The notes: generated by a model not told the origin, from the letters alone. DNA of 64,000 bases from Candidatus Lustribacter telmatis (GCA_003164045.1 PLRU01000046.1:30162-94161); one strand, 5' to 3'. Positions 1-8,318 are shown, numbered from the stretch's first letter. Translations and numbers: made by a program.

Positions 1-1
1 C

Positions 2-727
2 CTCGATTTGCCCGAGCCGCCGCATCGCATCGAGTGCTACGACATCTCGAACATTCAAGGCACGAACGCGGTGAGTTCGATGGTCGTGTTCGTCGAAGGC
101 CGGGCCAAGAAGAGCGACTATCGCCACTTCAAGATTCAGTACGATAAGGGGCCCAACGATTTTGCGATGATGCAGGAGACGTTACGGCGGCGGCTGCGCT
201 ATTTGCGCGCCGATGCCGATCGCCCGCCGGTGGCCGACGGCGACGCGGCCGGGGCAGCGATCGAAGCGCAGGCGCGCAAGCGCGATCGTTTCCACGAGAA
301 ACCGGATCTCTTGCTCATCGACGGCGGCAAAGGGCAACTCAGCGCCGTCGTCGAGGTGATCCGGGAAATGGATATGATCGGCATTCCGGTTGCGGGCTTG
401 GCGAAGGAGAACGAGTGGCTCTTCGTTCCGGGAAATCCTGAACCGATCGCGCTGCCGCCGAATTCCGCCGGACTGCACCTCGTGATGCGCGTGCGCGATG
501 AAGCGCACCGATTCGCCATCACCTATCATCGCAACCGGCGCGACAAAGCGATGACGAAGTCGGTGCTCGATACGCTGACCGGCGTCGGCCCGGTACGGCG
601 CAAACGGTTGCTGACGGTGTTCGGTTCGGTCAACGCGATCAAGCGCGCGAGCGTCGATGAGATCGCGGCGGTGAAGGGCATGAGCCCGGCGCTCGCATCG
701 CACGTGAAGGCGGCGCTCAGTGGCTGA
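2..727 (+). CDS. uvrC: Excinuclease ABC subunit C, C-terminal part (5' end outside window)
   Basis: Nucleotide excision repair endonuclease subunit that makes the incisions flanking a UvrB-bound lesion. The frame is open to the left edge, so the N-terminal GIY-YIG and UVR regions lie outside the window. What remains is the RNase H-like endonuclease domain (ECYDISNIQGTNAVSSMVVF near the start, LLIDGGKGQL in the middle, followed by RDEAHRFAITYHR) and a C-terminal helix-hairpin-helix region (TGVGPVRRKRLL, GMSPALASHV). These are the family's signature segments in the usual order. An Ala/Asp-rich stretch around residues 68-95 of the fragment lies between the first two motifs. The stop overlaps the pyrD start by 8 nt, so the two are probably co-transcribed. 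Confidence 0.95.
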   Translation, partial: LDLPEPPHRIECYDISNIQGTNAVSSMVVFVEGRAKKSDYRHFKIQYDKGPNDFAMMQETLRRRLRYLRADADRPPVADGDAAGAAIEAQARKRDRFHEKPDLLLIDGGKGQLSAVVEVIREMDMIGIPVAGLAKENEWLFVPGNPEPIALPPNSAGLHLVMRVRDEAHRFAITYHRNRRDKAMTKSVLDTLTGVGPVRRKRLLTVFGSVNAIKRASVDEIAAVKGMSPALASHVKAALSG

Positions 728-1784
728 CCCGTTCGTTTTCGCGAAGCCGTTCTTGCACATGCTCGATCCCGAGCGCGCGCACGAACTCACGCTGCGCGCG
801 CTCGAAGCAAACCTCGTGCCGGCGCAACCGCAGGTCGACGAACCGAGCATCGCGATCGACCTGTTCGGCCGCCGGCTCCACGGTCCGGTGGGCTTGGCCG
901 CCGGCTTCGATAAGAATGCCCGCGTGTTCCGGCGGATGTACGCGCAGGGTTTCAGCTTTGTGGAAATCGGCGGCGTGACGCCGCGTCCGCAGCGCGGCAA
1001 TCCGCGCCCGCGCGTCTTTCGCCTGCCGGAAGACGGCGCGATCATCAACAACATGGGCTTTCCCAACGACGGCGCCGAGGCGGTCGTGCGGCGGCTCGGC
1101 GGCGAACGGCCGGCCGGAATGCTCGGCATCAACCTCGCGAGCAACGGCGACAGTGCCGACCCGGCCGAAGATTTTGCCGGGCTCGTGCAGCGCTTCTCCA
1201 ATTATGCCGACTACCTAACGCTCGACATTTCGTGCCCGAACAGCGCCAACGGTAAAGTGTTTCTCGAACCGGCGCGGCTGCGCGATCTGATGGCGCGGCT
1301 CGGTGCGCTCGATCGCGGACCCGTGCCGCCCAAGCTCGTCGCGAAGCTCTCGCCCGACATCGACGATGCGCTGCTCGGCCAACTCATCGAGGTGCTGCTC
1401 GAGGCGAAGATCGACGGCATCATCGTCGCCAATACGACGATCGAGCGGCCGGAAACGCTGCGCGGGAACGCCTCGATGCGCGGCGGCCTGAGCGGCCGGC
1501 CGTTATTCGCGCGCTCCACCGCGATGCTCGCGCAGGTGGCGCACCTCACGGGCGGCGCCGTGCCGCTGATCGGCGTTGGGGGAATCGCAAGCGGACCCCA
1601 AGCGTATGAGAAGATTCGCGCCGGCGCGACCGCCGTGCAGCTCTACACCGGTCTGATCTATGGCGGCACGGCCCTGGTGACGCGCATCAAGCGGGAGCTG
1701 GCGGTCTTGCTCATGCGCGACGGATATGGCACCCTAAGCGAGGCCGTCGGCACGGCGCGCTCTGCGCGGAAAGTGAGCCCATAA
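720..1784 (+). CDS. pyrD: Dihydroorotate dehydrogenase, class-2-like
   Basis: Oxidises dihydroorotate to orotate in pyrimidine synthesis; class 2 enzymes pass electrons to quinone at the inner membrane. At 354 residues it has the class 2 N-terminal helical extension (PFLHMLDPERAHELTLRALE), the FMN/substrate segments GLAAGFDKNA and NNMGFPNDG, and the C-terminal phosphate-binding part GVGGIASGPQAYEKIRAGA. The catalytic-base segment reads DISCPNSANG: a Cys stands where class 2 enzymes usually have Ser and class 1 enzymes have Cys (see findings). The start is GTG inside the uvrC end; an ATG of the next gene overlaps the stop (TAATG), indicating translational coupling. Confidence 0.95.
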   Translation: MADPFVFAKPFLHMLDPERAHELTLRALEANLVPAQPQVDEPSIAIDLFGRRLHGPVGLAAGFDKNARVFRRMYAQGFSFVEIGGVTPRPQRGNPRPRVFRLPEDGAIINNMGFPNDGAEAVVRRLGGERPAGMLGINLASNGDSADPAEDFAGLVQRFSNYADYLTLDISCPNSANGKVFLEPARLRDLMARLGALDRGPVPPKLVAKLSPDIDDALLGQLIEVLLEAKIDGIIVANTTIERPETLRGNASMRGGLSGRPLFARSTAMLAQVAHLTGGAVPLIGVGGIASGPQAYEKIRAGATAVQLYTGLIYGGTALVTRIKRELAVLLMRDGYGTLSEAVGTARSARKVSP

Positions 1785-2140
1785 TGCATTTCCTCATTCG
1801 AGTGATCGTCAACGCCATCGCCCTGATGATCGTGGCGTACTTCCTGCCGGGTGTGAGCGTGACGGGATTCGTCGGCGCGCTCATCGCCGCGTTCGTGCTC
1901 GGCATCGTCAACGCGATCTTGCGTCCGATCCTCATTCTGCTCACGTTGCCGATCCAAATCGTCACGCTCGGGCTGTTCACATTCGTAATCAATGGTGTTC
2001 TCTTTTGGTGGGTCGGTCAGTGGAATCTCGGGCTCGTCGTCAATGGATTCTGGCCGGCGTTCTGGGGCGCGATCGTGCTCGGCATCGTGTCGTTCGTGCT
2101 GTCATCGCTGCTGCGAGGCGCCGATCCGGAAACTGCCTAG
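1784..2140 (+). CDS. Phage-holin-4_2-family small membrane protein
   Basis: A 118-residue, very hydrophobic protein with about four membrane helices (near residues 3-22, 29-50, 55-77 and 85-110) and short polar turns. The pattern FLPGVSVTGFVGALIAAFVLG followed by ILRPILILLTLPI is typical of the Phage_holin_4_2 (YvlD-like) membrane family, which is widespread in bacterial chromosomes and whose role is not established. Despite the name it is not evidence of a prophage. It starts on the TAATG overlap with pyrD and ends 3 nt before surE, so it sits inside a housekeeping operon. Confidence 0.85.
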   Translation: MHFLIRVIVNAIALMIVAYFLPGVSVTGFVGALIAAFVLGIVNAILRPILILLTLPIQIVTLGLFTFVINGVLFWWVGQWNLGLVVNGFWPAFWGAIVLGIVSFVLSSLLRGADPETA

Positions 2141-2143
2141 CTC

Positions 2144-2911
2144 ATGGTCCGCATCCTCGTCGTAAACGATGACGGCATCGCTTCCGAGGGGATCGCGGTG
2201 CTGGCGCGAGCGCTGCAACCGCTAGGCGAGGTGACGGTCGTTGCGCCCGATGGCGATCGCAGCGGGACGAGCCATTCCATCTCCGTGCACTCGGCCGTGC
2301 GCGCGCAGGCGATGCCGGAGGCCGGCTTGCGTCGCTTCGCGTGTTCGGGCACGCCCGCCGATTGCGTGCTGCTCGGCGTGAACGAACTCTGCGGCGGGCG
2401 GCCCGACATCGTGCTCAGCGGGATCAACCGCGGCGCGAATCTCGCCGACGACGTGAACTATTCGGGCACGGTTGCCGCAGCGGTCGAAGCGACGATCGTG
2501 GGCGTTCCGGCGATCGCGGTTTCGCTCGCGTCGTCGTGGCCGAAGCAAGATCCGGTGCACTATTGGGATGTCGCCGCAAGCGTCGCGCGGCGGCTGGCGA
2601 CCGAGGTGTTGCGCGAGCCGTTGCCGCCCGGCACGTATTGGAACGTGAACGTGCCCAACGTCGCCGAACTGCGCGGCATCCGCTTCACGCGGCTGGGACG
2701 CAAGCAGTACGCGGACCGGTTGGCACGTGAGGACGACGGCGGCGCGGGCGCGGCGTACTACTGGGTTTGGGATATGTCGCATCTCGGCGGCGGCGACGAC
2801 ACCGATACGGTAGCGGTCGATGGAGGCTACGCAAGCGTGACGCCGCTGCAGATCGATCGGACCGACGAGGCGACGCTGCGGCGCTATGCCGCGCGCACGC
2901 TGCCGGCCTGA
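2144..2911 (+). CDS. surE: 5'/3'-nucleotidase SurE
   Basis: Survival protein SurE, a metal-dependent nucleoside monophosphate phosphatase of the cytoplasm. The 255-residue length is normal for the family. Metal and substrate motifs are intact: ILVVNDDGI at the N-terminus (the two Asp ligands), DRSGTSHSIS (Ser ligand region) and the Asn motif SGINRGANLADDVNYSGTV. It is the last gene of the uvrC-pyrD-membrane protein-surE run; the following oxidoreductase begins 37 nt after the stop. Confidence 0.95.
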   Translation: MVRILVVNDDGIASEGIAVLARALQPLGEVTVVAPDGDRSGTSHSISVHSAVRAQAMPEAGLRRFACSGTPADCVLLGVNELCGGRPDIVLSGINRGANLADDVNYSGTVAAAVEATIVGVPAIAVSLASSWPKQDPVHYWDVAASVARRLATEVLREPLPPGTYWNVNVPNVAELRGIRFTRLGRKQYADRLAREDDGGAGAAYYWVWDMSHLGGGDDTDTVAVDGGYASVTPLQIDRTDEATLRRYAARTLPA

Positions 2912-2948
2912 CGCAACCCGGACCTCTTCGTTTACGTTCATTCCGAAC

Positions 2949-3929
2949 ATGCGCGCAGCAACGTTCACCCACACCGGACCGGCCCGCGACGTACTTCACG
3001 TCGGTGAGATGCCGACACCCGAACCCGGACTGGGCGAGGTGCGGGTGAAGCTCGCGACGTCGGGCGTGAACCCCTCCGACGTCAAGCGCCGCGGCGCGGC
3101 GCCGCCGGGCAAGCCGGCGGAATTTCCCGTGGTGATCCCGCACAGCGACGGCGCCGGGACGATCGACGCGGTCGGTTCGGGCGTGCCGGCCAAGCGCATC
3201 GGCGAGCGCGTGTGGACCGTGAACGCGCAATTCAAGCGCGCGTTCGGTACGGCGGCGGAATACTGCGTACTGCCGAGTGCGTTTGCCGTTCATCTGCCCG
3301 ACAACATCGACTTTTCCGTCGGCGCGTGTCTCGGCATCCCGGCATTGACGGCGTATCACGCGATCATGCTCGACGGATCGGTGCGCGGCAAGACGTTGCT
3401 CGTGCAGGGCGGCGCGGGAGCGGTCGGCGCGTACGCGATCCAGTTCGCGAAGCTCGACGGCGCGACGGTGATTACCACGGTCAGTTCGGATGAGAAGGCG
3501 GAACGCGCGCGTGCGGTGGGCGCAGATCACGTGATCAACTACCGCACGGAGGAAGTAAAGGCGCGGGTCGCAGAGATCACCGGTGGCAAGAAAGTGGACC
3601 GCGTGATCGAGGTCGATCTGAAAGCCAATGCGATGACGTACCCCGATGTGCTGGCCGAACACGGTAAGGCCGTGATCTACGGTTCGGGTGCGCCGCCGAT
3701 TCCGATTCCGTCGTTCATTCCCTGGAGCACGACGCTGCAGTTCATTCTCGTATACACGCTCAGCGACTATCAGCGCGAAAGCCACGTCGGCGCACTCGAC
3801 CGGCTGCTGACCGCCGGAAAACTGCAGCACGCGCTGGGCGAACATTTTCCGCTCGACCGTATTGTCGAAGCGCACGAACGGGTGGAAGCCGGTAGTCTCG
3901 GCAACGTGATCGTCGACGTTTCGAAGTAG
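2949..3929 (+). CDS. NADPH:quinone oxidoreductase-like MDR protein
   Basis: Zinc-independent medium-chain dehydrogenase/reductase of the quinone reductase (zeta-crystallin) group, 326 residues. The N-terminal GroES-like domain carries SGVNPSDVKRRGAAP and PHSDGAG; the Rossmann part has VQGGAGAVGAYAIQFAK and VGADHVINYRTEE. The structural and catalytic Cys ligands of zinc alcohol dehydrogenases are absent. Upstream in-frame starts exist from 2886, but the family N-terminus (MRAATFTHTG) begins at the ATG at 2949. The substrate cannot be told; reduction of quinones or enones is the family norm. Confidence 0.88.
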   Translation: MRAATFTHTGPARDVLHVGEMPTPEPGLGEVRVKLATSGVNPSDVKRRGAAPPGKPAEFPVVIPHSDGAGTIDAVGSGVPAKRIGERVWTVNAQFKRAFGTAAEYCVLPSAFAVHLPDNIDFSVGACLGIPALTAYHAIMLDGSVRGKTLLVQGGAGAVGAYAIQFAKLDGATVITTVSSDEKAERARAVGADHVINYRTEEVKARVAEITGGKKVDRVIEVDLKANAMTYPDVLAEHGKAVIYGSGAPPIPIPSFIPWSTTLQFILVYTLSDYQRESHVGALDRLLTAGKLQHALGEHFPLDRIVEAHERVEAGSLGNVIVDVSK

Positions 3930-3930
3930 C

Positions 3931-5535
3931 ATGCGCGCAGCCGGTTCGCTGGAGCGTCTTTTTACGTGTGCGCTGATTGCGCTCGCGTTAGACGGGTGCG
4001 CGGCCGGTGCCGGCGCGCAACGTGATCCCGGCACGATCGTTTCGCTCACGCGCGTCGATGGCGCAACGATGAATCCGATGTTCGGGCAGACCGTCCAAGA
4101 CGGCATCGTTTACCCGCAGATCATCTTCGAGTCTCTGAGCTACATCGGCGCCGATTATCTTCCGCATCCGCGTTTGGCGACGTCGTGGACACATTCGGCC
4201 GACGGGTTACAGTGGACGGTCGACCTACGGCACGGCGTGCGCTGGTCCGACGGCGCGCCGTTCACGTCGAAGGACGTCGTCTTCACCTACGACGCGTTAA
4301 TCGATCCGCAGACCGCTTCGATTAACGCCGGCGATATGGTGTACATCAAGCGGGTAACTGGCGATGGCCCCTTCCGCGTCCACTTCACGCTCGCGTATCC
4401 GAGCGCCGTGTTCACGCTCGTCGGGATGGGTTTCGAAGCGAGCATATTGCCCGAGCATATCCTCGGCCGCGTTCCTCATGACCGGTTGCGCTTTAGCGCC
4501 TTTGGCGAACATCCCGTCGGCACTGGGCCCTACCGTCTGCTCCGGTGGCAGCACGATAGCGAAACGATCTTCGTCCCGAACCCCTACGCATGGCGGAAAC
4601 CCCACATCGCGCGCTTCGATGTGCGCACGATCTTCAACGATCAGGCGCAAACCGACGCCATGGCCAACGGTTCGGCCGACCTCGTCGACGATACCGGTTC
4701 GACCGTCTATCAACAACTCGAGCGCATCGCGCCGAAGGTCAAGCTGTTGACCTTCCCGTCGGTCTACATCGATGTGACCCTGCCGAACACGCGCCGCCCC
4801 GGTCTCGATGATGTCATCGTGCGACGCGCAATGATGTACGGAAATAATCGCCAGGCGCTCATTTCAGGGTTTTTCCAGGATAAGGTGCCGTTGCCCGATG
4901 GGTTGGTTCCGGTTGGGCTCACGCACTGGCACAACGGCCACGTGGCACAGTATCCGTACGATCCGGTTAAAGCGCGGGCGATGCTCGATGCCGACGGTTG
5001 GCGCGTGGGGCCTGACGGCGTTCGCCGGCGCGGCAACGCGCGACTCGCATTCGAACTCTTGATCAATCAGGGCTCGGCCATCTTGACCGATGCAGACCTT
5101 GAGTTTACCGCCGACATGAAGGCGATCGGCATCGAAGTCGCACTGCGCGAGATGGATTTCCCATCGATGGTTGCGCGCGAGTTCAAGGGCGACTTCGATC
5201 TCATCTCCGAAGGCTTTGGCGGTTCGGTCGACCCGGACATGACGGCGAACCTTGCGACGTCGTCGATCCCGCCCGCCGGCCAGAATACCGGCGCTTTCCA
5301 CGATCCGGTGCTCGATCGTCTGATGAAAGCTGGTCTCACGGAACTCGACGACGGGAAACGGCGCGCCATCTATAACGAGATGCAGCGAGAGATCGCTGAT
5401 AAGGTGCCGATGCTCTACCAATGGACCCGGTTCGCCGGCACCGCGTATTCCGCGCACCTCGTGCTCGATCCGAAAACGACGCTCCAGCAACCGCTGCTGT
5501 ACTACAACATCGAAGACTGGAAGACGGCGCAATGA
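3931..5535 (+). CDS. Peptide/nickel-type ABC transporter substrate-binding protein (SBP family 5)
   Basis: Exported binding protein of 534 residues, the usual size for DppA/OppA-type proteins. The N-terminus (RLFTCALIALALDGCAAG) is a signal sequence with a possible lipobox Cys. Family 5 signatures follow: PHPRLATSWTHSADGLQW, LRHGVRWSDGAPFTSKDVVFTYDAL and the GTGPYRLLRW region. The ATG lies directly after the stop of the oxidoreductase. The stop overlaps the start of the permease gene (ATGA), so the three transporter genes form one operon. The ligand (peptide, nickel, opine or glycoside) cannot be assigned from sequence alone. Confidence 0.9.
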   Translation: MRAAGSLERLFTCALIALALDGCAAGAGAQRDPGTIVSLTRVDGATMNPMFGQTVQDGIVYPQIIFESLSYIGADYLPHPRLATSWTHSADGLQWTVDLRHGVRWSDGAPFTSKDVVFTYDALIDPQTASINAGDMVYIKRVTGDGPFRVHFTLAYPSAVFTLVGMGFEASILPEHILGRVPHDRLRFSAFGEHPVGTGPYRLLRWQHDSETIFVPNPYAWRKPHIARFDVRTIFNDQAQTDAMANGSADLVDDTGSTVYQQLERIAPKVKLLTFPSVYIDVTLPNTRRPGLDDVIVRRAMMYGNNRQALISGFFQDKVPLPDGLVPVGLTHWHNGHVAQYPYDPVKARAMLDADGWRVGPDGVRRRGNARLAFELLINQGSAILTDADLEFTADMKAIGIEVALREMDFPSMVAREFKGDFDLISEGFGGSVDPDMTANLATSSIPPAGQNTGAFHDPVLDRLMKAGLTELDDGKRRAIYNEMQREIADKVPMLYQWTRFAGTAYSAHLVLDPKTTLQQPLLYYNIEDWKTAQ

Positions 5536-6488
5536 TCGCGTATATCATCCGCCGTTTGGCCGGAGCGGTGCCGTTGCTGCTCTTCATTAGCGTCGTTACC
5601 TATGCCATGATGGCGCTAGCGCCGGGTGGGCCGGCCGCCATCCTCGGTCCGCGCGGTGCGCTCTCCCCTGCCGTAATGGCACGCATCAACGCGCTCTACG
5701 GGCTCGACAAGCCGTGGTTCGTGCAATATTTCTACTGGCTCAAACAGCTGGTCTTGCACGGATCGCTCGGCGCCTCGTATGTTGATCAACGGCCCGTTGT
5801 CGAGAAAGTGCTCGAACGGCTGCCGGTGACGATTGAGATGGTCGGTCTCGCGCTGCTGCTCACACTCCTCATCGCCATCCCGATCGGCATCTACGCCGGC
5901 GCGCACCGCGGCTCACTCTTCGACAACGCCACGTCGGCCGTCGGCTTCGCGTTTTACGGGATGCCGGTCTTTTGGCTCTCGATCGTGTTGATCGATTTGT
6001 TCGCCGTGCAACTGCGCTGGTTTCCGTCATCGGGGCTTTCGTCGCTCGGACGCGAGGACGACCCGTTCGACCGGTTGTGGCATTTGGTGTTGCCGGTGGT
6101 GGCGATCGCGCTGGTGAGCTTCGTGAGCTGGATGCGTTATCAGCGAAGTTCGATCATCGAGGCGATGAGTTCGGCATATATCCGAACGGCGCGAAGTAAG
6201 GGACTCACCGAGCGCGACGTGCTCGTCCGGCACGCGCTGCGCAACGCGCTGCTTCCGATCATCACGTTGCTGGGCTTGAGCCTGCCGACGCTGGTCGGCG
6301 GCGCGTATTTCGTGGAATACGTGTTCTCGATTCCCGGCGTGGGCTACTTGACGTTCACGTCGATCTTCGCGCGTGACTATCCGACGCTCATGGCGATCAC
6401 GATGCTGACCGCCGTGCTGATCGTGCTCGGAAATCTGCTTGCCGACGTGGCGTATGCAATCGCCGATCCGCGGATACGGTACGGCTGA
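5532..6488 (+). CDS. ABC transporter permease, DppB/OppB type
   Basis: Inner-membrane permease of 318 residues with six predicted helices. The first helix (LAGAVPLLLFISVVTYAMM) is followed by the periplasmic signature YGLDKPWFVQYFYWL. The EAA loop is ARSKGLTERDVLVRHALRNALLPIITLLG, which contacts the ATPase. The start is the ATG at 5532, which shares ATGA with the stop of the binding-protein gene; a longer upstream frame is only overlap. The stop overlaps the next permease start (TGATG). No ATPase gene (DppD/DppF) follows in the window. Confidence 0.93.
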   Translation: MIAYIIRRLAGAVPLLLFISVVTYAMMALAPGGPAAILGPRGALSPAVMARINALYGLDKPWFVQYFYWLKQLVLHGSLGASYVDQRPVVEKVLERLPVTIEMVGLALLLTLLIAIPIGIYAGAHRGSLFDNATSAVGFAFYGMPVFWLSIVLIDLFAVQLRWFPSSGLSSLGREDDPFDRLWHLVLPVVAIALVSFVSWMRYQRSSIIEAMSSAYIRTARSKGLTERDVLVRHALRNALLPIITLLGLSLPTLVGGAYFVEYVFSIPGVGYLTFTSIFARDYPTLMAITMLTAVLIVLGNLLADVAYAIADPRIRYG

Positions 6489-7396
6489 TGCGTCAATTCA
6501 GGCGGTTTCTGCGCGAACGATCCGCCCTCGCCGGCGGCCTTTTCATCGCGCTCATCCTGCTCGCCGCGCTGCTGGGACCGCTGATCGATCCGACGCAGCC
6601 CGACGTGATCTCACACCCCCTGCTCGGCCTGCCGCAACCGCCGTCGTTTGCGCACTGGTTCGGAACCGATCTCCTCGGACGCGATGAATTCGTCCGCACC
6701 TTGTACGGCGCGCGCGTTTCGCTGCTCGTCGGCGCGGCCGCAATGGCGCTGTCGTTTACGATCGGCGTTCTCTACGGCGCGATTGCCGGTTTCGCCGGCG
6801 GCTTCGTCGACAGCCTGATGATGCGCTTCGTCGACGCGATGCTTTCATTCCCGACGTTCTTCTTGCTGCTCATCATTTCGGCGCTGACGAACCATTTTTC
6901 ACTCTCGATCATCATCGTCATCATCGGTCTGACGGCGTGGCCCGGCCTCGCGCGATTGGTGCGCGCCGAGGTGCTGTCGTTACGCGATCGCGATTTCGTC
7001 GAAGCGGCGCGTGCGCTGGGCGCCAGTCCGGCACGGCTGGTGACGCGTCATCTCATTCCGAACGCGCTGGCGCCGGTCGTCGTCGCGGCGGCGTTCGCGA
7101 TCGGCGACAACATCCTCGCCGAATCGTCGCTTTCATTCTTCGGTCTCGGCGTGCAGCCGCCGCAGGCGTCGTGGGGCAACATGCTGCAAGACGCGCTCAC
7201 GCCGCAAGCTGAAGCCGCGCCGTGGATGGTACTCGTGCCGGGCCTCGCGATCGTCGCGACGGTACTCGCGTTCAGCCTCATCGCCGACGGCATCCGCGTC
7301 GCACTCGACACCTCGATCGGCCAACAAGGCGCAGCTGAGACTCTCGAAGTCGAACCGCCCCCTTCTGTCATGCCGAGCGCAGCGCGTAGCGCGTAG
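6488..7396 (+). CDS. ABC transporter permease, DppC/OppC type
   Basis: Second inner-membrane permease, 302 residues. It has the typical N-terminal cytoplasmic stretch and first helix, the HWFGTDLLGRDEFVRTLYGARVS signature of DppC-type proteins near residues 57-78, and the EAA loop AARALGASPARLVTRHLIPNALAPV. The last nine residues (VMPSAARSA) and the stop codon are encoded by a short sequence that looks like an intergenic dispersed repeat (7365-7412), so the native C-terminus may have been replaced. It pairs with the preceding permease; the ATPases must come from elsewhere. Confidence 0.93.
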   Translation: MRQFRRFLRERSALAGGLFIALILLAALLGPLIDPTQPDVISHPLLGLPQPPSFAHWFGTDLLGRDEFVRTLYGARVSLLVGAAAMALSFTIGVLYGAIAGFAGGFVDSLMMRFVDAMLSFPTFFLLLIISALTNHFSLSIIIVIIGLTAWPGLARLVRAEVLSLRDRDFVEAARALGASPARLVTRHLIPNALAPVVVAAAFAIGDNILAESSLSFFGLGVQPPQASWGNMLQDALTPQAEAAPWMVLVPGLAIVATVLAFSLIADGIRVALDTSIGQQGAAETLEVEPPPSVMPSAARSA

Positions 7397-7412
7397 TCGA
7401 GGGACAGCCACC
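7365..7412. repeat. Short dispersed repeat, copy 1
   Basis: The segment contains the 17-bp sequence GTCGAGGGACAGCCACC at 7396-7412, found again exactly at 28254-28270. The part before it (CATGCCGAGCGCAGCGCG...) resembles the GAGCG-AGCG-AGTCGA type intergenic repeats seen in many high-GC genomes. In this copy the repeat overlaps the end of the DppC-like gene and supplies its stop. That the two copies belong to one repeat family is an inference from one shared 17-mer. Confidence 0.45.
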
Positions 7413-7420
7413 AACCCCGA

Positions 7421-7801
7421 TTATGGCAAGCGCATCCGCAGCCGCTGAACGTAGACGGTGGCGGCGACGATCACGAGTCCCATCGCAAAGCTAACCGGCA
7501 GACGGCAGTAATCGGGCAGCGCCTGCCAACTGACCGCGCCGACGATGAGCAGGCCGATCGTTGCCATCTGCACCCACCCCAGCCACGTCGCGGAGACCCG
7601 TCCGGATATGTACGCCAGCCGTTCGCCAACGAACGTACCGGCCAGCGCACCGAGCAGCACGCCTAGGGCGTCCGTCCAACGGCTGGCGAGGGCGCCGTCC
7701 CGGATCGTCATGGCGATGGCAGCGACCGCCGCGACCGCAATCAAGGCGACGATTGCCCGGCGCGGGGAAGTCAGCGATTTCGGCACGTCCGGTTCGCGCA
7801 T
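7421..7801 (-). CDS. Small multi-pass membrane protein, function unknown
   Basis: A 126-residue protein with about four hydrophobic segments (roughly residues 18-34, 45-62, 74-93 and 99-117) separated by short charged turns. No motif that I recognise. The ATG at 7801 is preceded by AGGTGG five bases upstream; a GTG nine bases earlier is possible. It converges on the transporter operon and diverges from the tmRNA gene. Nothing in its neighbourhood suggests a role. Confidence 0.7.
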   Translation of the reverse strand: MREPDVPKSLTSPRRAIVALIAVAAVAAIAMTIRDGALASRWTDALGVLLGALAGTFVGERLAYISGRVSATWLGWVQMATIGLLIVGAVSWQALPDYCRLPVSFAMGLVIVAATVYVQRLRMRLP

Positions 7802-7842
7802 CTCGACCACCTTTCGCGCCCTCGACGAGCGATACCCGGATG

Positions 7843-7851
7843 TGGTAAAAT
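7843..7851 (+). promoter_or_regulatory. Extended -10 promoter of ssrA
   Basis: TGG followed by TAAAAT (7846-7851) makes an extended -10 element. Transcription would start near 7858, giving a 5' leader of about 42 nt that would be removed to the mature tmRNA end at 7900. No good -35 hexamer is visible at the usual distance, as is common for extended -10 promoters. Confidence 0.5.
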
Positions 7852-7899
7852 AGCATGCTTACCGGTGACAGCGGTGGGTACAACAACGGAAACACTCAT

Positions 7900-8256
7900 G
7901 GGGCTGAGTAGGCTCGACGGGAAGATCTGAGGTTGTCGTAAGCAGGCGGAGTTGCGAGCCCTCCTAAAACGATCGCAAGCGTTTTACACGCGAACAACGA
8001 ATACGCACTGGCTGCTTAGTTTAACTAAGTAACCACCGTTGGAGAGAGGTTGCCGTTGCCATCTCACCTGCGGTCATAAAGTACGGCTAGGACGCTGAGG
8101 CTGATGCGAGAGGCGCCCGAAAACAACTGCATCTGCTGCGCACGAAATTCCGGTTTCGAGAAGTTCGCGCGATTAAGATAAATTCGAAGCTGAGCCTGGA
8201 GAAAGCGGCAGTCCAGCTTTTCGGACCCGGGGGGCGGCTCCCCGGCAGCTCCACCA
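7900..8256 (+). ncRNA. ssrA: Transfer-messenger RNA (tmRNA), tag ANNEYALAA
   Basis: The 357-nt gene starts with GGGGCTGAGTAGGCTCGACG, very close to the standard tmRNA 5' end, and closes with CAGCTCCACCA. GGGGCTG (7900-7906) pairs with CAGCTCC (8246-8252) in the acceptor stem, with one G-T pair, and CCA is encoded. The tag reading frame at 7990-8019 is gcg aac aac gaa tac gca ctg gct gct tag: ANNEYALAA, ending in the LAA proteolysis signal. The T-arm is odd: CCGGGG-GGCGGCT-CCCCGG lacks the usual TTCRANY loop (see findings). The RNA rescues ribosomes stalled on broken mRNA with SmpB, which is not in this window. Confidence 0.96.
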
Positions 8257-8318
8257 AATTTCCAAATTTCTGCTCCATCCCAACGGCCAGTGAGATCGCC
8301 CAGCGACTCACCGGCAGA

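Noticed and set aside
182..1201. Long open frame on the minus strand across uvrC and pyrD
   Set aside because: It overlaps two certain genes, is Arg/Pro-rich without motifs, and arises from high GC content. The same applies to similar antisense frames at 2685-4106, 13155-14549, 19382-20620 and elsewhere.
1784..2140. Prophage suggested by a 'phage holin' family protein
   Set aside because: The family is a common chromosomal membrane protein and no other phage gene is in the window; it sits in a housekeeping operon.
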